Shown here piece by piece: positions 15,876-22,722 of a DNA stretch of 42,370 nucleotides. Position 1 is the first letter of the stretch; each line of letters begins with the position of its first letter. The position numbers and the translations under genes were made by a program. The notes under the pieces were generated by a model. The model searched no databases and was not told the origin of the DNA. It saw only the letters and a list, made by a program, of their open reading frames with translations. Source of the DNA: CARZYU01 sp964370085 (lineage in GTDB: Bacteria > Bacillota_I > Bacilli_A > RF39 > UBA660); contig CAYJHI010000004.1 of assembly GCA_964370085.1 (NCBI GenBank), positions 1 to 42,370 of the forward strand, in the 5' to 3' direction.

Positions 15876-16568
15876 ATGGAGAATAATTACAATGAAAAGC
15901 TTGTCATAGACGAAGAACAAAAAGAAAAAAAGAAAAAACCGTTTTTTAGATATATATTATTATTGTTTCTGTTGTTTTTCTCTATAACGTTTGTTACTTT
16001 TGGAATGGCTGTTGGTATTATTGGGTATACATCGGTTGATCCTGGTTATAATACTATTACTACAGGTAAAGTTGCGATGACTTATTTAGAGGATTCAGAT
16101 GGAATTAGTATTATTAATGCGATTCCTATTAGTGATGAATCAGGAAAAAACTTAAGTGATAATTTTACAGATGAGGGTGTTTATCAAGGAAAAAATACTT
16201 TTGAGTTTAAAGTTTCGGCAGCTGTGGTAGGAAAAGCGAATATATCTTATGAAATAACGGCAATTAAAGAAAGTGATTCTAATTTAAGTAATGATGATGT
16301 TAAACTATATTTAGCTATTGATGATGGTACCGTGAGTGGTATTCCTGTTATGGAGCCAACTGCTTTTTCACCTCTTACTGAGACAAGTGAAGTAGGGTCT
16401 CCTGAAGGTGCAATGGTTTTATATAGTGGTGTTATTCAGGCTTCACAATCTGATAATTATGTCTTAAAATTATGGTTGGACGAAGATTATGTGGGTAGTG
16501 AATCTAGTGCTAATAATTCTTTTGGTGTAAAAGTAAATGTGTATGCTAAAGAATTAATTAACAATTAA
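15876..16568 (+). CDS. TasA/camelysin-like secreted protein, paralogue 2
   Basis: 230 residues, paralogous to its neighbours: NTITTGKVAMTYLED after the signal, NAIPISDESGK, and LKLWLDEDY near the end. It differs in a long charged cytosolic start (about 24 residues, ending KEKKKKP) before the membrane segment (about 27-52), and in longer loops. RBS AGGAGG, 8 bp after paralogue 1, so both are co-transcribed. Probably cleaved by the SipW-type enzyme encoded downstream; it could instead remain anchored, since the residues after the hydrophobic core are less signal-like than in the others. Confidence 0.73.
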   Translation: MENNYNEKLVIDEEQKEKKKKPFFRYILLLFLLFFSITFVTFGMAVGIIGYTSVDPGYNTITTGKVAMTYLEDSDGISIINAIPISDESGKNLSDNFTDEGVYQGKNTFEFKVSAAVVGKANISYEITAIKESDSNLSNDDVKLYLAIDDGTVSGIPVMEPTAFSPLTETSEVGSPEGAMVLYSGVIQASQSDNYVLKLWLDEDYVGSESSANNSFGVKVNVYAKELINN

Positions 16569-16570
16569 TA

Positions 16571-16599
16571 TTGCAAAAACATTATTTATTTGATATATT
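16571..16599 (+). promoter_or_regulatory. Internal promoter for paralogue 3
   Basis: TTGCAA (16571-16576), 17-bp spacer, TGA-TATATT extended -10 (16594-16599). It should allow the third paralogue to be transcribed independently of the first two. Confidence 0.72.
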
Positions 16600-16620
16600 A
16601 CTATTATAGGAGGATACAAA

Positions 16621-17229
16621 ATGGAAAAGGAAAATAAAAGTTCTTCAAAACAAATACTTTTATCGGTTTTAGCTATTGCTATATTGATAGTAGCTGTTGT
16701 AGGAGTATCATTTGCGGCATTTACGTTCGTAGGAGAAGGTACTCGTGAAAATACTATTAGTACTGGTACTATTTCGATGACTTATAATGAGGAAACAGAT
16801 GGTATTTCTATTACTAATGCAATGCCAATGGATGATGTTGCTGGTGTAGCTCAAACTGCTGATGAAGCTGTATTTGAGTTCACTGTAGGGGCAACTATTA
16901 GTGGTAATGCTACTATTGCTTATGAAATTTCGGCAATTAAAAAGAATGTGGGTCCTACAACTTTAGAAGATGATGAAGTTAAATTATATTTAGCTACTGT
17001 TGCTTCTTCAATTGAAACTCAAGTTATGGCACCTAGCAACTTTACACCGATTGCTGTTGCTACTGCAACTGGTACACCTGTTGGTGGTATGATTTTAACT
17101 AGTGGTAACTTTACAGCTACTCAATCTACTGATTATGTATTAAAAATGTGGATTGATGAGAATTATGTTACTGGTGGTTCTGCTGAAACTTTTACTGTTA
17201 CTGTTAATGTGTATGGTAAAGCAGCATAG
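16621..17229 (+). CDS. TasA/camelysin-like secreted protein, paralogue 3
   Basis: 202 residues with a classic signal (SKQILLSVLAIAILIVAVV then GVSFA-AF, about 9-32), where SFA/A is a likely SipW-type cleavage point. The mature part begins ENTISTGTISMTYNEE and has NAMPMDD, repeated Thr/Ala-rich beta segments and LKMWIDENY near the end. Alanine and threonine are commoner than in its paralogues. It has its own promoter, a strong RBS (AGGAGG) and a strong terminator, which suggests it is the major product of the locus. Same inferred role as a surface or fibre protein. Confidence 0.77.
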   Translation: MEKENKSSSKQILLSVLAIAILIVAVVGVSFAAFTFVGEGTRENTISTGTISMTYNEETDGISITNAMPMDDVAGVAQTADEAVFEFTVGATISGNATIAYEISAIKKNVGPTTLEDDEVKLYLATVASSIETQVMAPSNFTPIAVATATGTPVGGMILTSGNFTATQSTDYVLKMWIDENYVTGGSAETFTVTVNVYGKAA

Positions 17230-17249
17230 TCAAATTTAAGTATATTATT

Positions 17250-17277
17250 AACACCTTCGGGTGTTTTTTATTTTTTA
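17250..17277 (+). terminator. Rho-independent terminator after paralogue 3
   Basis: Stem AACACC / GGTGTT capped by a TTCG tetraloop and followed by a T-rich tract. It separates the secreted-protein genes from the signal peptidase gene. Confidence 0.9.
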
Positions 17278-17335
17278 TCTACAAAGATATGTTAAAATAT
17301 GTTATGATAGATTATATAGGATAGGAGGTGTAGTA

Positions 17336-17986
17336 TTGAATGATCTTGATTTAGAAAAAAAGAAATCTAATTGGAAAGAATTTTTGTTTGCAATCAAACG
17401 AGTGCTACACTATCTTACTACTTTGATTATGTACAGTGTATTAACTATATTGATATTAGTAGGTATTGGTTTTGTCGCTTATTATGTTGATTTACAGATT
17501 AATGCTTCTAAGGGATTTGAAAAGCCGCCTTTGGTTAGTGCTTATACAATTGTTAGTCCGAGTATGGTACCTACTATTGATGTTAGGGACGTTATTATTA
17601 CAATGCGTACAGAGATTGAAGATGTTAAAATTGGTGATGTTGTTACTTTTGTTTCTTCTGATCCGATGTATAATGGGATAACTATAACGCATCGTGTTGT
17701 AGGTTTTGCAGAGAGTAGTAACGGAGAAAAAATGCTTCGTACAAAGGGTGATAATAATAATGCAGAAGATTCTGCATTGGTAGGAGAAAGTAATTTATTA
17801 GGAAAAGTAATGTTAATTATTCCTTTTATTGGATATATTCAAGAAATGCTTTCTAATATGTTTGGTATTCTTATTATAATTGTTATACCATGTGCTGCTA
17901 TAATTGTGTATGATGTTGTTAAAATAGGTAAATCTATTATAAAAAAACAAAAAGTATTGGGTAAGGGTAAAAATAATGAAAAATAA
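17336..17986 (+). CDS. sipW: SipW-type signal peptidase I (family S26B)
   Basis: Removes signal peptides of TasA-like clients at the membrane. The 216-residue protein has an N-terminal membrane segment (about 29-50), the catalytic serine motif SPSM (Ser76), THRVVG (His119) and TKGDNN. Histidine in place of the usual lysine marks the archaeal/ER-like S26B class to which SipW belongs. A second membrane helix (about 185-205) and basic tail complete it. Start TTG 17336 is chosen for its GGAGGTG seven bases upstream; no in-frame ATG fits. A TATGAT (17303-17308) with TG extension may be its -10. It overlaps the next gene by 11 bases. Confidence 0.9.
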   Translation: MNDLDLEKKKSNWKEFLFAIKRVLHYLTTLIMYSVLTILILVGIGFVAYYVDLQINASKGFEKPPLVSAYTIVSPSMVPTIDVRDVIITMRTEIEDVKIGDVVTFVSSDPMYNGITITHRVVGFAESSNGEKMLRTKGDNNNAEDSALVGESNLLGKVMLIIPFIGYIQEMLSNMFGILIIIVIPCAAIIVYDVVKIGKSIIKKQKVLGKGKNNEK

Positions 17987-18069
17987 TAATAATAGAGATA
18001 GTCGTATCAAAAAAACAATTAAGTTTATAATAATAATAATAATTATTATTATCCTTTTTCTAGGAGGAA
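17976..18069 (+). CDS. 5' end of a membrane protein, cut by assembly gap
   Basis: Starts with ATG inside the end of sipW behind AAGGGTAAAAA, so translation is probably coupled. Visible residues: a polar Asn/Arg/Lys-rich start, then a run of nine or more isoleucines encoded by AT triplets followed by LFLGG, a single membrane segment or signal. The rest lies in the gap. The fragment at 18170-18247 may be its 3' end. Nothing can be said about its function beyond the association with sipW. Confidence 0.6.
18027..18052. repeat. ATA/ATT triplet microsatellite forming an inverted repeat
   Basis: (ATA)n running into (ATT)n, self-complementary, encoding consecutive isoleucines in a membrane helix. 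A similar AAT run is at 17979-17990. It lies just before the second assembly gap and may have caused it, or be a phase-variation-prone tract. Confidence 0.8.
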
Positions 18070-18169
18070 NNNNNNNNNNNNNNNNNNNNNNNNNNNNNNN
18101 NNNNNNNNNNNNNNNNNNNNNNNNNNNNNNNNNNNNNNNNNNNNNNNNNNNNNNNNNNNNNNNNNNNNN
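18070..18169. other. Assembly gap (100 N)
   Basis: Exactly 100 undetermined bases; true length unknown. It hides the middle of at least one gene of the SipW locus. Confidence 0.99.
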
Positions 18170-18247
18170 TGGTTGCATCAAGAAAATGACATTGAGGATA
18201 TTTTAGAAAAAACCTATAAATATAAAGTATATATGGAGGAATTATAA
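18170..18247 (+). CDS. 3' end of a gene emerging from the gap
   Basis: An open frame ends in 25 residues, WLHQENDIEDILEKTYKYK and six more, with a TAA whose last A is the first base of the next ATG (TAATG). The overlap and the RBS GGAGG for the next gene within its last codons argue that this is the true frame. It is not in frame with the 17976 start if the gap were really 100 bp, but the gap length is arbitrary. It may be the end of the 17976 gene or of another gene. Confidence 0.5.
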   Translation, partial: WLHQENDIEDILEKTYKYKVYMEEL

Positions 18248-18936
18248 TGAAAGCTTTTTTACAGGAATATTTAAAAATTATAGCTTATACACTGTTAGGT
18301 ATTGTATTTGCGTATGCTAGTTTCTACATGTTTTTGAATTTATATCATTTCGAAGAAATTAGTGAAGTACATACTTTGGATTTGGTTAATTCACAAACTC
18401 ATAAAGATATTCAAACGGGAATTAATCAAATAAATGGTAATATTAACTATGATATTAATAATTATACAGGTAATCTTGATAAGCAATTATTGCTTGGTTT
18501 ACAAGGTCGTTTAAGATTATGTGCTCAAGATTTAGGTAGCGATGATTATTTTGAATTTGTTTCTAAAGGCTCTTATACAATTATGGATTCTCAAGAAATA
18601 ATAAATATCTATAATTCTAAAGTTGCTAATTCTTGCATAGTGTTACAAATAACTGATTTTTTTGCTCAATATAACGAGCAATTACAAACTTTACCAGAAT
18701 TTGATGTTTTGTATGATTTTTCTCAAATTGAAACAAAACAGTTAGTTAATAGTATGAATTATATTGAAAATAGTCTTAAAAATAATAGTAGTTATTATTT
18801 TAATAGTGAAACTGCTACTAATACTACTTTTAATCAAGTGACAGAATCTATTTCATCAATTATGTTTAATTATAATAGAGCAGTAGAATATGTTATTGAG
18901 ATTTCAGAATTTTTTGAAAAAGAGGTGACTAAATAA
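18247..18936 (+). CDS. Unknown single-pass membrane or exported protein of the SipW locus
   Basis: 229 residues. One hydrophobic segment near the N-terminus (about 10-31, IIAYTLLGIVFAYASFYMFL) followed by a largely polar, Asn/Gln/Ser-rich, probably helical region with two cysteines (in LCAQDL and NSCIVL). I recognise no family. Topology suggests a short cytosolic start and an outside domain. RBS GGAGG; it overlaps the upstream frame by one base and the downstream gene by one base (TAATG), so it belongs to the sipW operon. It may be an accessory or anchor protein for the TasA-like proteins; this is inference only. Confidence 0.8.
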   Translation: MKAFLQEYLKIIAYTLLGIVFAYASFYMFLNLYHFEEISEVHTLDLVNSQTHKDIQTGINQINGNINYDINNYTGNLDKQLLLGLQGRLRLCAQDLGSDDYFEFVSKGSYTIMDSQEIINIYNSKVANSCIVLQITDFFAQYNEQLQTLPEFDVLYDFSQIETKQLVNSMNYIENSLKNNSSYYFNSETATNTTFNQVTESISSIMFNYNRAVEYVIEISEFFEKEVTK

Positions 18937-19373
18937 TGATTAAAGTATTAAATTATTTCTTTTCGTTTTTAAGAATAGTTGCTTATTTAGGTGCTTTTGG
19001 GTTAACTTTATTTATTATTGTTAATATGAATAATCGTTTAGGTAAACCTATTACTGATTCAATCATGACTTTTTTACCTTTTATATTATTATTAATTGTC
19101 TTTTCTGTTAATATTTTATTTAGTCAGAAGCAAATTACTAGTAATTTATTTTATAATTTAACTTCTTCTGTAGTATTTTTGGTTGTTGTCTTAGTGGCAT
19201 ATAGAGCGATTAGTGATGACAATATGATTTTGAAAAGTGTATTTTCTCAAGAAATTAACTTTAATTTCTTTGCAGATTTCATTAATCCAATGTTAGTTTT
19301 ATTATATGGATTGTTTATTACTAATGTTATCTTAATGTTTACAAAGAAGGAAGAAGTAGTAAAGGCTAGTTAA
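18936..19373 (+). CDS. Unknown four-helix membrane protein of the SipW locus
   Basis: 145 residues with about four membrane segments (roughly 8-29, 41-60, 69-90, 112-134) and short polar loops. No motif that I recognise. RBS GAGGTG lies at the end of the preceding gene, and start and stop overlap in TAATG. It closes the sipW operon, followed by a terminator that overlaps its stop. The persistent coupling with the upstream protein suggests the two form a membrane complex, but nothing visible shows what it does. Confidence 0.8.
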   Translation: MIKVLNYFFSFLRIVAYLGAFGLTLFIIVNMNNRLGKPITDSIMTFLPFILLLIVFSVNILFSQKQITSNLFYNLTSSVVFLVVVLVAYRAISDDNMILKSVFSQEINFNFFADFINPMLVLLYGLFITNVILMFTKKEEVVKAS

Positions 19374-19386
19374 TAGTCTTTTTTTA
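19361..19386 (+). terminator. Rho-independent terminator ending the sipW operon
   Basis: Stem AAAGGCTA / TAGTCTTT (one G-T pair), loop GTTAA and a T run. It overlaps the last codons of the 18936 gene. Confidence 0.75.
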
Positions 19387-19395
19387 TGTTATAAT
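19387..19395 (+). promoter_or_regulatory. Extended -10 element before rsmA
   Basis: TGT-TATAAT, a consensus extended -10; no good -35 is visible 17 bp upstream, where the terminator lies. It gives a leader of about 10 bases before the rsmA start. Confidence 0.5.
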
Positions 19396-19411
19396 GTGCG
19401 TGGTGAGAAAT

Positions 19412-20197
19412 ATGGAATTTGAGTTTAAGAAGAGTTTAGGACAAAATTTTTTGACAGACAAAAACATGATTAGAAAAATTGTTGATGTAGTTGACTGTGA
19501 TGATAATACCTTAATAATTGAAGTTGGTCCTGGTGGTGGTGCTTTGACTAGCGAACTTGTTAAAAAGAAGTGTAATGTATTAGCTTACGAAATAGATAAG
19601 CGTTTGGAAGATAGATTATATGGTTTAAGGAATGTGAATAATAATTTAGAAGTTATATTTAATGATTTTTTAAAAGCAGATGTTCTGAAAGACATTAGTA
19701 CATACTCGTTTGATCGTTTGTTGTTTGTTAGTAATTTACCTTACTATATTACAACTCCTATTATTACAAAAATAATAGATGATAATATTCCTGTTGATAA
19801 AATGATATTAATGATGCAAAAAGAAGTTGGTTATCGATTAACTGCTTTGCCTGGGAGTAGAGATTATGGATCTTTAACAGTGTTTTTGAATTATTATTTT
19901 GATATTAAGAAGGAATTTATAGTTACTAAAGAGGCATTTGTGCCTAAACCTAATGTAGATAGTATTATTGTTAGTTTAACTAGTAAGAAAGATAAATTAT
20001 ATTTAAAAGATAAGGAGTTGTTTTTTAAGTTAGTTCGAGATAGTTTTTGTTTTAAGAGGAAAACTCTACGTAATAATTTAAAAGCCTATAATTTAGATAA
20101 AATTTTAGAGATACTGAAAAAACATAATTTCGACTTATCTGTAAGAGCGGAACAGTTATCTTTAAATATATATGTAGAAATTGCCAATAATCTTTAA
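19412..20197 (+). CDS. rsmA: 16S rRNA dimethyladenosine transferase RsmA (KsgA)
   Basis: Dimethylates A1518 and A1519 of 16S rRNA late in small-subunit assembly; its loss gives kasugamycin resistance in other bacteria. Visible: KKSLGQNFLTD at the start, SAM motif EVGPGGGALT (37-46), catalytic NLPYY (108-112), and FVPKPNVDS. 261 residues. ATG 19412 is chosen for GGTGAG upstream; the frame is open back to ATG 19394 but that lies in the promoter. B. subtilis has rnmV between yabE and ksgA; here the TasA/SipW locus occupies that place. Confidence 0.95.
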   Translation: MEFEFKKSLGQNFLTDKNMIRKIVDVVDCDDNTLIIEVGPGGGALTSELVKKKCNVLAYEIDKRLEDRLYGLRNVNNNLEVIFNDFLKADVLKDISTYSFDRLLFVSNLPYYITTPIITKIIDDNIPVDKMILMMQKEVGYRLTALPGSRDYGSLTVFLNYYFDIKKEFIVTKEAFVPKPNVDSIIVSLTSKKDKLYLKDKELFFKLVRDSFCFKRKTLRNNLKAYNLDKILEILKKHNFDLSVRAEQLSLNIYVEIANNL

Positions 20198-20245
20198 AGC
20201 ATATTTATTGTTTTCTAAGCATAGAGTTGTTTAGGAGATGATGAT

Positions 20246-21034
20246 ATGCTTTTTAATGTGGGTGATTATGTGACTAGAAATTCACATAATAATGATATGG
20301 TTTTTAAAATTATTGATGTTTCTGATGGAGTGGCCTATTTAAAAGGGGTAAATATTAGGTTGTATGCAGATAGTGAAATGAATGATTTGGCTATGGTAGA
20401 TAGTGTGGATAATTTAGAAGAAGAAGACAGAAATTTAATCAAGAAAGTTAATTCTGATCTTAATTTTAATCGTAGTGAGTATTTTTATTTACCAGGTAGT
20501 ATTCTTCATATAGATGGTGATCAAGATTATCTAAATAAATGCTTAGATTTTTATAAAGAAGCTAAACTTAGGGCTTTTGGTCTTAAAATGCCAGAGACCA
20601 ATATATCTAATAAAATACAAGAGTATTTACTTGAACTTCGTCCTGATATAGTTGTTATTACAGGGCATGATGCTTATTATCGTAATTTGGGAGATTCTAA
20701 TAAGTTAGATAATTATAAGAATTCTTTAAATTTTGTTAATGCAGTTAGGGAAGCTCGTAAATATGAGAGAAGTCAAGATAAATTAATAATAATAGCAGGG
20801 GCTTGTCAATCTAATTATGAGGAATTAATAAAAGCTGGTGCTAATTTTGCTTCAAGTCCTAAGAGAATTAATATTCATGCTTTAGATCCTGCTATTATAG
20901 CCAGTTCTATTGCGCTTTCATATAAAAACAAAGATATTGATTTAATTAAATTGATTGAGAAGACTAAATATGGAAGTGATGGTATGGGCGGAATAATAAC
21001 GGCTGGTACTATGTATGTGGGGTATCCTAGATGA
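20246..21034 (+). CDS. yabG: Sporulation-specific protease YabG
   Basis: YabG (peptidase family U57) trims spore coat proteins in B. subtilis and processes CspB-CspA in Clostridioides difficile. The 262-residue protein shows the family layout: N-terminal VGDYVTRNSHNNDMVFKI barrel, central PGSILHIDGDQDYL, RPDIVVITGHDAYY, and GACQSNYEELIKAGANFASS. RBS AGGAGATGATG. It lies between rsmA and veg, exactly as in B. subtilis, and overlaps veg by four bases. I looked for a sporulation-sigma promoter and found only a loose GCATA / CATAGA pair (20199-20226), not enough to call. Confidence 0.93.
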   Translation: MLFNVGDYVTRNSHNNDMVFKIIDVSDGVAYLKGVNIRLYADSEMNDLAMVDSVDNLEEEDRNLIKKVNSDLNFNRSEYFYLPGSILHIDGDQDYLNKCLDFYKEAKLRAFGLKMPETNISNKIQEYLLELRPDIVVITGHDAYYRNLGDSNKLDNYKNSLNFVNAVREARKYERSQDKLIIIAGACQSNYEELIKAGANFASSPKRINIHALDPAIIASSIALSYKNKDIDLIKLIEKTKYGSDGMGGIITAGTMYVGYPR

Positions 21035-21261
21035 ATATTGCATATGTGAAAGAGAAAGTTGATTTACTACGTGGTAAATGTATGAGTTTTAAGTATAATG
21101 GTGCTCGAAATCAAAAAGAAGAGTTTAGTGCAACTATAGTTAAAACTTATCCGTCTGTCTTTTTAGTTCAACTGAATAATGATAATAAAACTGTTAAGTC
21201 TTTTACTTATAATGATGTGTTGATAGAAAGTTTAGAAATTAAAGATATTAAAATAAAATAA
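21031..21261 (+). CDS. veg: Veg protein
   Basis: Small (76 aa) basic protein of the Veg family, implicated in B. subtilis in biofilm formation through SinR inhibition. Shared features: an N-terminal helix leading into GKCMSFKYNGARNQ, TYPSVFLVQL and a final YNDVLIESLEI, close in order to B. subtilis Veg. It overlaps yabG (ATGA) and, unlike in B. subtilis, has no strong promoter of its own visible. A role with the TasA-like locus nearby is possible but unproven. Confidence 0.9.
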   Translation: MNIAYVKEKVDLLRGKCMSFKYNGARNQKEEFSATIVKTYPSVFLVQLNNDNKTVKSFTYNDVLIESLEIKDIKIK

Positions 21262-21268
21262 AAAATAT

Positions 21269-21297
21269 TTGCATTTTGCGACTAAAAGGTATAAGAT
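21269..21297 (+). promoter_or_regulatory. Promoter of spoVG
   Basis: TTGCAT (21269-21274), 17-bp spacer, TAAGAT (21292-21297). TATAAG at 21290 is an alternative -10 with short spacing. Leader of about 28 bases before spoVG. Confidence 0.55.
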
Positions 21298-21331
21298 AGG
21301 GATAAGAACATGATGTTTGGAGGGATGATTT

Positions 21332-21604
21332 ATGGAAATAACATCAGTTGATGTACATCGCAAAGATAACGATGACACCCGAATGAAAGCAACTGTCTCT
21401 GTAACTATTGACAATGGTTTCGTTGTTCACGGAATTCGAGTAATTGAAGGAAGAGAAGGCCTATTTGTTGCCATGCCAAGTCGCAAGACGTCGACAGGAC
21501 AACATCGTGATATCGCACATCCAATCAGTAAGGAAGTTAGAAAAGTTTTTGAGGATACTATCTTGGAAGCTTATAATAATTCTGCTTCAGAGAGTGCTGA
21601 ATAA
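21332..21604 (+). CDS. spoVG: SpoVG regulator
   Basis: Conserved small nucleic-acid-binding protein involved in septum formation and sporulation in Bacillus and in virulence regulation in Staphylococcus. 90 residues; ITSVDVHRK, MKATVSVTIDN, GLFVAMPSRKT and HPISKEVR are nearly invariant in the family. RBS GGAGGGATGA. The gene is visibly less AT-biased in codon choice than its neighbours (more C-ending codons), consistent with high expression. Monocistronic: own promoter and terminator. Confidence 0.96.
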   Translation: MEITSVDVHRKDNDDTRMKATVSVTIDNGFVVHGIRVIEGREGLFVAMPSRKTSTGQHRDIAHPISKEVRKVFEDTILEAYNNSASESAE

Positions 21605-21628
21605 AAAAGACTTAGGTCTTTTTTTTAT
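21604..21628 (+). terminator. Rho-independent terminator after spoVG
   Basis: Stem AAAGAC / GTCTTT with loop TTAG, flanked by A and T runs. It begins at the last base of the spoVG stop codon. Confidence 0.87.
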
Positions 21629-21661
21629 TTGTTATCATATACTTTAGTGGAGGATATAGTT

Positions 21662-21952
21662 ATGGAAAAGGAAGCTGTAATGAATAGTTATAATCATAGC
21701 ATTAGTTTAATCGAGAGAAAGAATTTAGTTGTTACTGGTGTTAAAAAAGTGGAAACATTTGATGAAGAAGAATTTTTATTAGAAACTAATTTGGGTTTTT
21801 TAGCAGTAAAGGGTGAAGATTTAGAACTTATTAAACTTGATACGTTGCAAGGTAATGTTTCTATAAAAGGATTAATTAAGAGTTTTGGATATATAGAAGA
21901 GATGAATAAAAAATCAAAAGATGGAAGTGTTTTGGCAAGGTTATTTAAATAG
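21662..21952 (+). CDS. yabP: Sporulation protein YabP
   Basis: YabP is a mother-cell (sigma-E) protein that in B. subtilis is co-transcribed with yabQ. The 96-residue protein shows the family pattern: HSISLIERKNLVVTGVKKV, FDEEEFLLETNLGFLAVKG, and a final GSVLARLFK. ATG 21662 is chosen for its GGAGG; an open frame back to 21629 runs through the spoVG terminator. Its stop overlaps yabQ by one base. YabM-O of the Bacillus cluster are missing. Confidence 0.9.
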   Translation: MEKEAVMNSYNHSISLIERKNLVVTGVKKVETFDEEEFLLETNLGFLAVKGEDLELIKLDTLQGNVSIKGLIKSFGYIEEMNKKSKDGSVLARLFK

Positions 21953-22260
21953 TGTCTTTGTATTTACAAATTCAATCATTAGTTTTTTCTTTATGTTATG
22001 GTATGTTCTTTTCTCTTATTTTAAATATTAATTATAAGTTTATTATGATGGGTAAATATTTTTATAAAGTTATTTGTTCTATCTTATTTGTTGTTATTAA
22101 TGTTTTACTATATTTTACTTTATTAAGACTAATAAATGGAGGGATAATACATTTATATTTTTTATTAACTTTTTTGTTAGGTTTTTTTATAGCAGAACGA
22201 AAAACCTTTTTATTGAGGCGAAATTGTCAAATAAAAGTAAATAGTAAAGAAAAAAAGTAA
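21952..22260 (+). CDS. yabQ: Spore cortex biosynthesis protein YabQ
   Basis: YabQ is a membrane protein of the outer forespore membrane needed for cortex formation in B. subtilis. The 102-residue protein has three to four hydrophobic segments and the typical tract LLYFTLLRLINGGIIHLYF. Start is GTG 21952 in a TAGTG overlap with yabP; no better start is visible. It is about half the length of B. subtilis YabQ, whose C-terminal part is variable. Assignment rests on the tract and on position between yabP and divIC. Confidence 0.82.
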   Translation: MSLYLQIQSLVFSLCYGMFFSLILNINYKFIMMGKYFYKVICSILFVVINVLLYFTLLRLINGGIIHLYFLLTFLLGFFIAERKTFLLRRNCQIKVNSKEKK

Positions 22261-22277
22261 TTTATATTGACAAATGA

Positions 22278-22306
22278 TTGTAAGTGGTTAGTTCTTGCTA
22301 TATAAT
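22278..22306 (+). promoter_or_regulatory. SigA-type promoter of divIC
   Basis: TTGTAA (22278-22283), 17-bp spacer, consensus TATAAT (22301-22306). A TTGACA at 22267 is too far upstream to pair with this -10. Confidence 0.72.
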
Positions 22307-22326
22307 GTTTTTGAGAAGGTGATAAC

Positions 22327-22620
22327 TTGGCTAATAAAAAAAGTGCTAAGAAAGCTAAACGTCGTTTGATTGTTTTAGGCTTAAGTTCAATTGTTTTTAT
22401 TATTATTATGTGCTTTGTGCTAGGTAGTTACTGGTATCAAATATATCTTAAATATCAAGAGAAAGCAGATTTAGAATCAGAATTATTATCTTTAAAAGAT
22501 GAAGAAGAAGAATTAGAAGTAGATGTTGCTAAATTGGAAGATCCTGAATATATTGCGAGATATGCTAGAGAAAAGTATTTGTTTTCTAAAGATGGAGAGC
22601 TCATATTAAAAATTGAATAG
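22327..22620 (+). CDS. divIC: Septum formation initiator DivIC (FtsB-like)
   Basis: Bitopic division protein that acts with FtsL and DivIB at the septum. 97 residues: basic cytosolic start (KKSAKKAKRR), one membrane helix (about 16-36), a coiled coil (LESELLSLKDEEEELEVDV), and the conserved DPEYIARYAREKYLF end of the DivIC/FtsB family. Start is TTG 22327 behind GAAGGTGAT. Order yabP-yabQ-divIC matches B. subtilis; yabR and spoIIE, which follow there, are absent. Confidence 0.93.
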   Translation: MANKKSAKKAKRRLIVLGLSSIVFIIIMCFVLGSYWYQIYLKYQEKADLESELLSLKDEEEELEVDVAKLEDPEYIARYAREKYLFSKDGELILKIE

Positions 22621-22622
22621 TT

Positions 22623-22648
22623 ACTATTACTTTGGTAATAGTTTTTTT
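22623..22648 (+). terminator. Rho-independent terminator after divIC
   Basis: Stem ACTATTAC / GTAATAGT with loop TTTG and a run of seven Ts. Confidence 0.85.
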
Positions 22649-22678
22649 GTGTAATTTTATGGGAATTGGTTAATTTAC

Positions 22679-22707
22679 TTGCAGTTATAATAATAACAAT
22701 GTAAAAT
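22679..22707 (+). promoter_or_regulatory. SigA-type promoter of tilS-ftsH
   Basis: TTGCAG (22679-22684), 17-bp spacer, TAAAAT (22702-22707), 15 bp before the tilS start. Confidence 0.68.
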
Positions 22708-22722
22708 AGTCATAGGTGAATT

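Noticed and set aside
17466..17692. Extra open frames on both strands within sipW
   Set aside because: Low-complexity shadows of a gene whose catalytic motifs are clear.
20199..20226. GCATA / CATAGA as a sporulation-sigma promoter for yabG
   Set aside because: Only loosely like sigma-G or sigma-K consensus; AT-rich background gives such matches often.
21636..21643. CATATACT as a sigma-E -10 for yabP
   Set aside because: It matches 7 of 8 positions of CATACAMT, but no -35 is present in the preceding T tract and the implied start would fall at the RBS.
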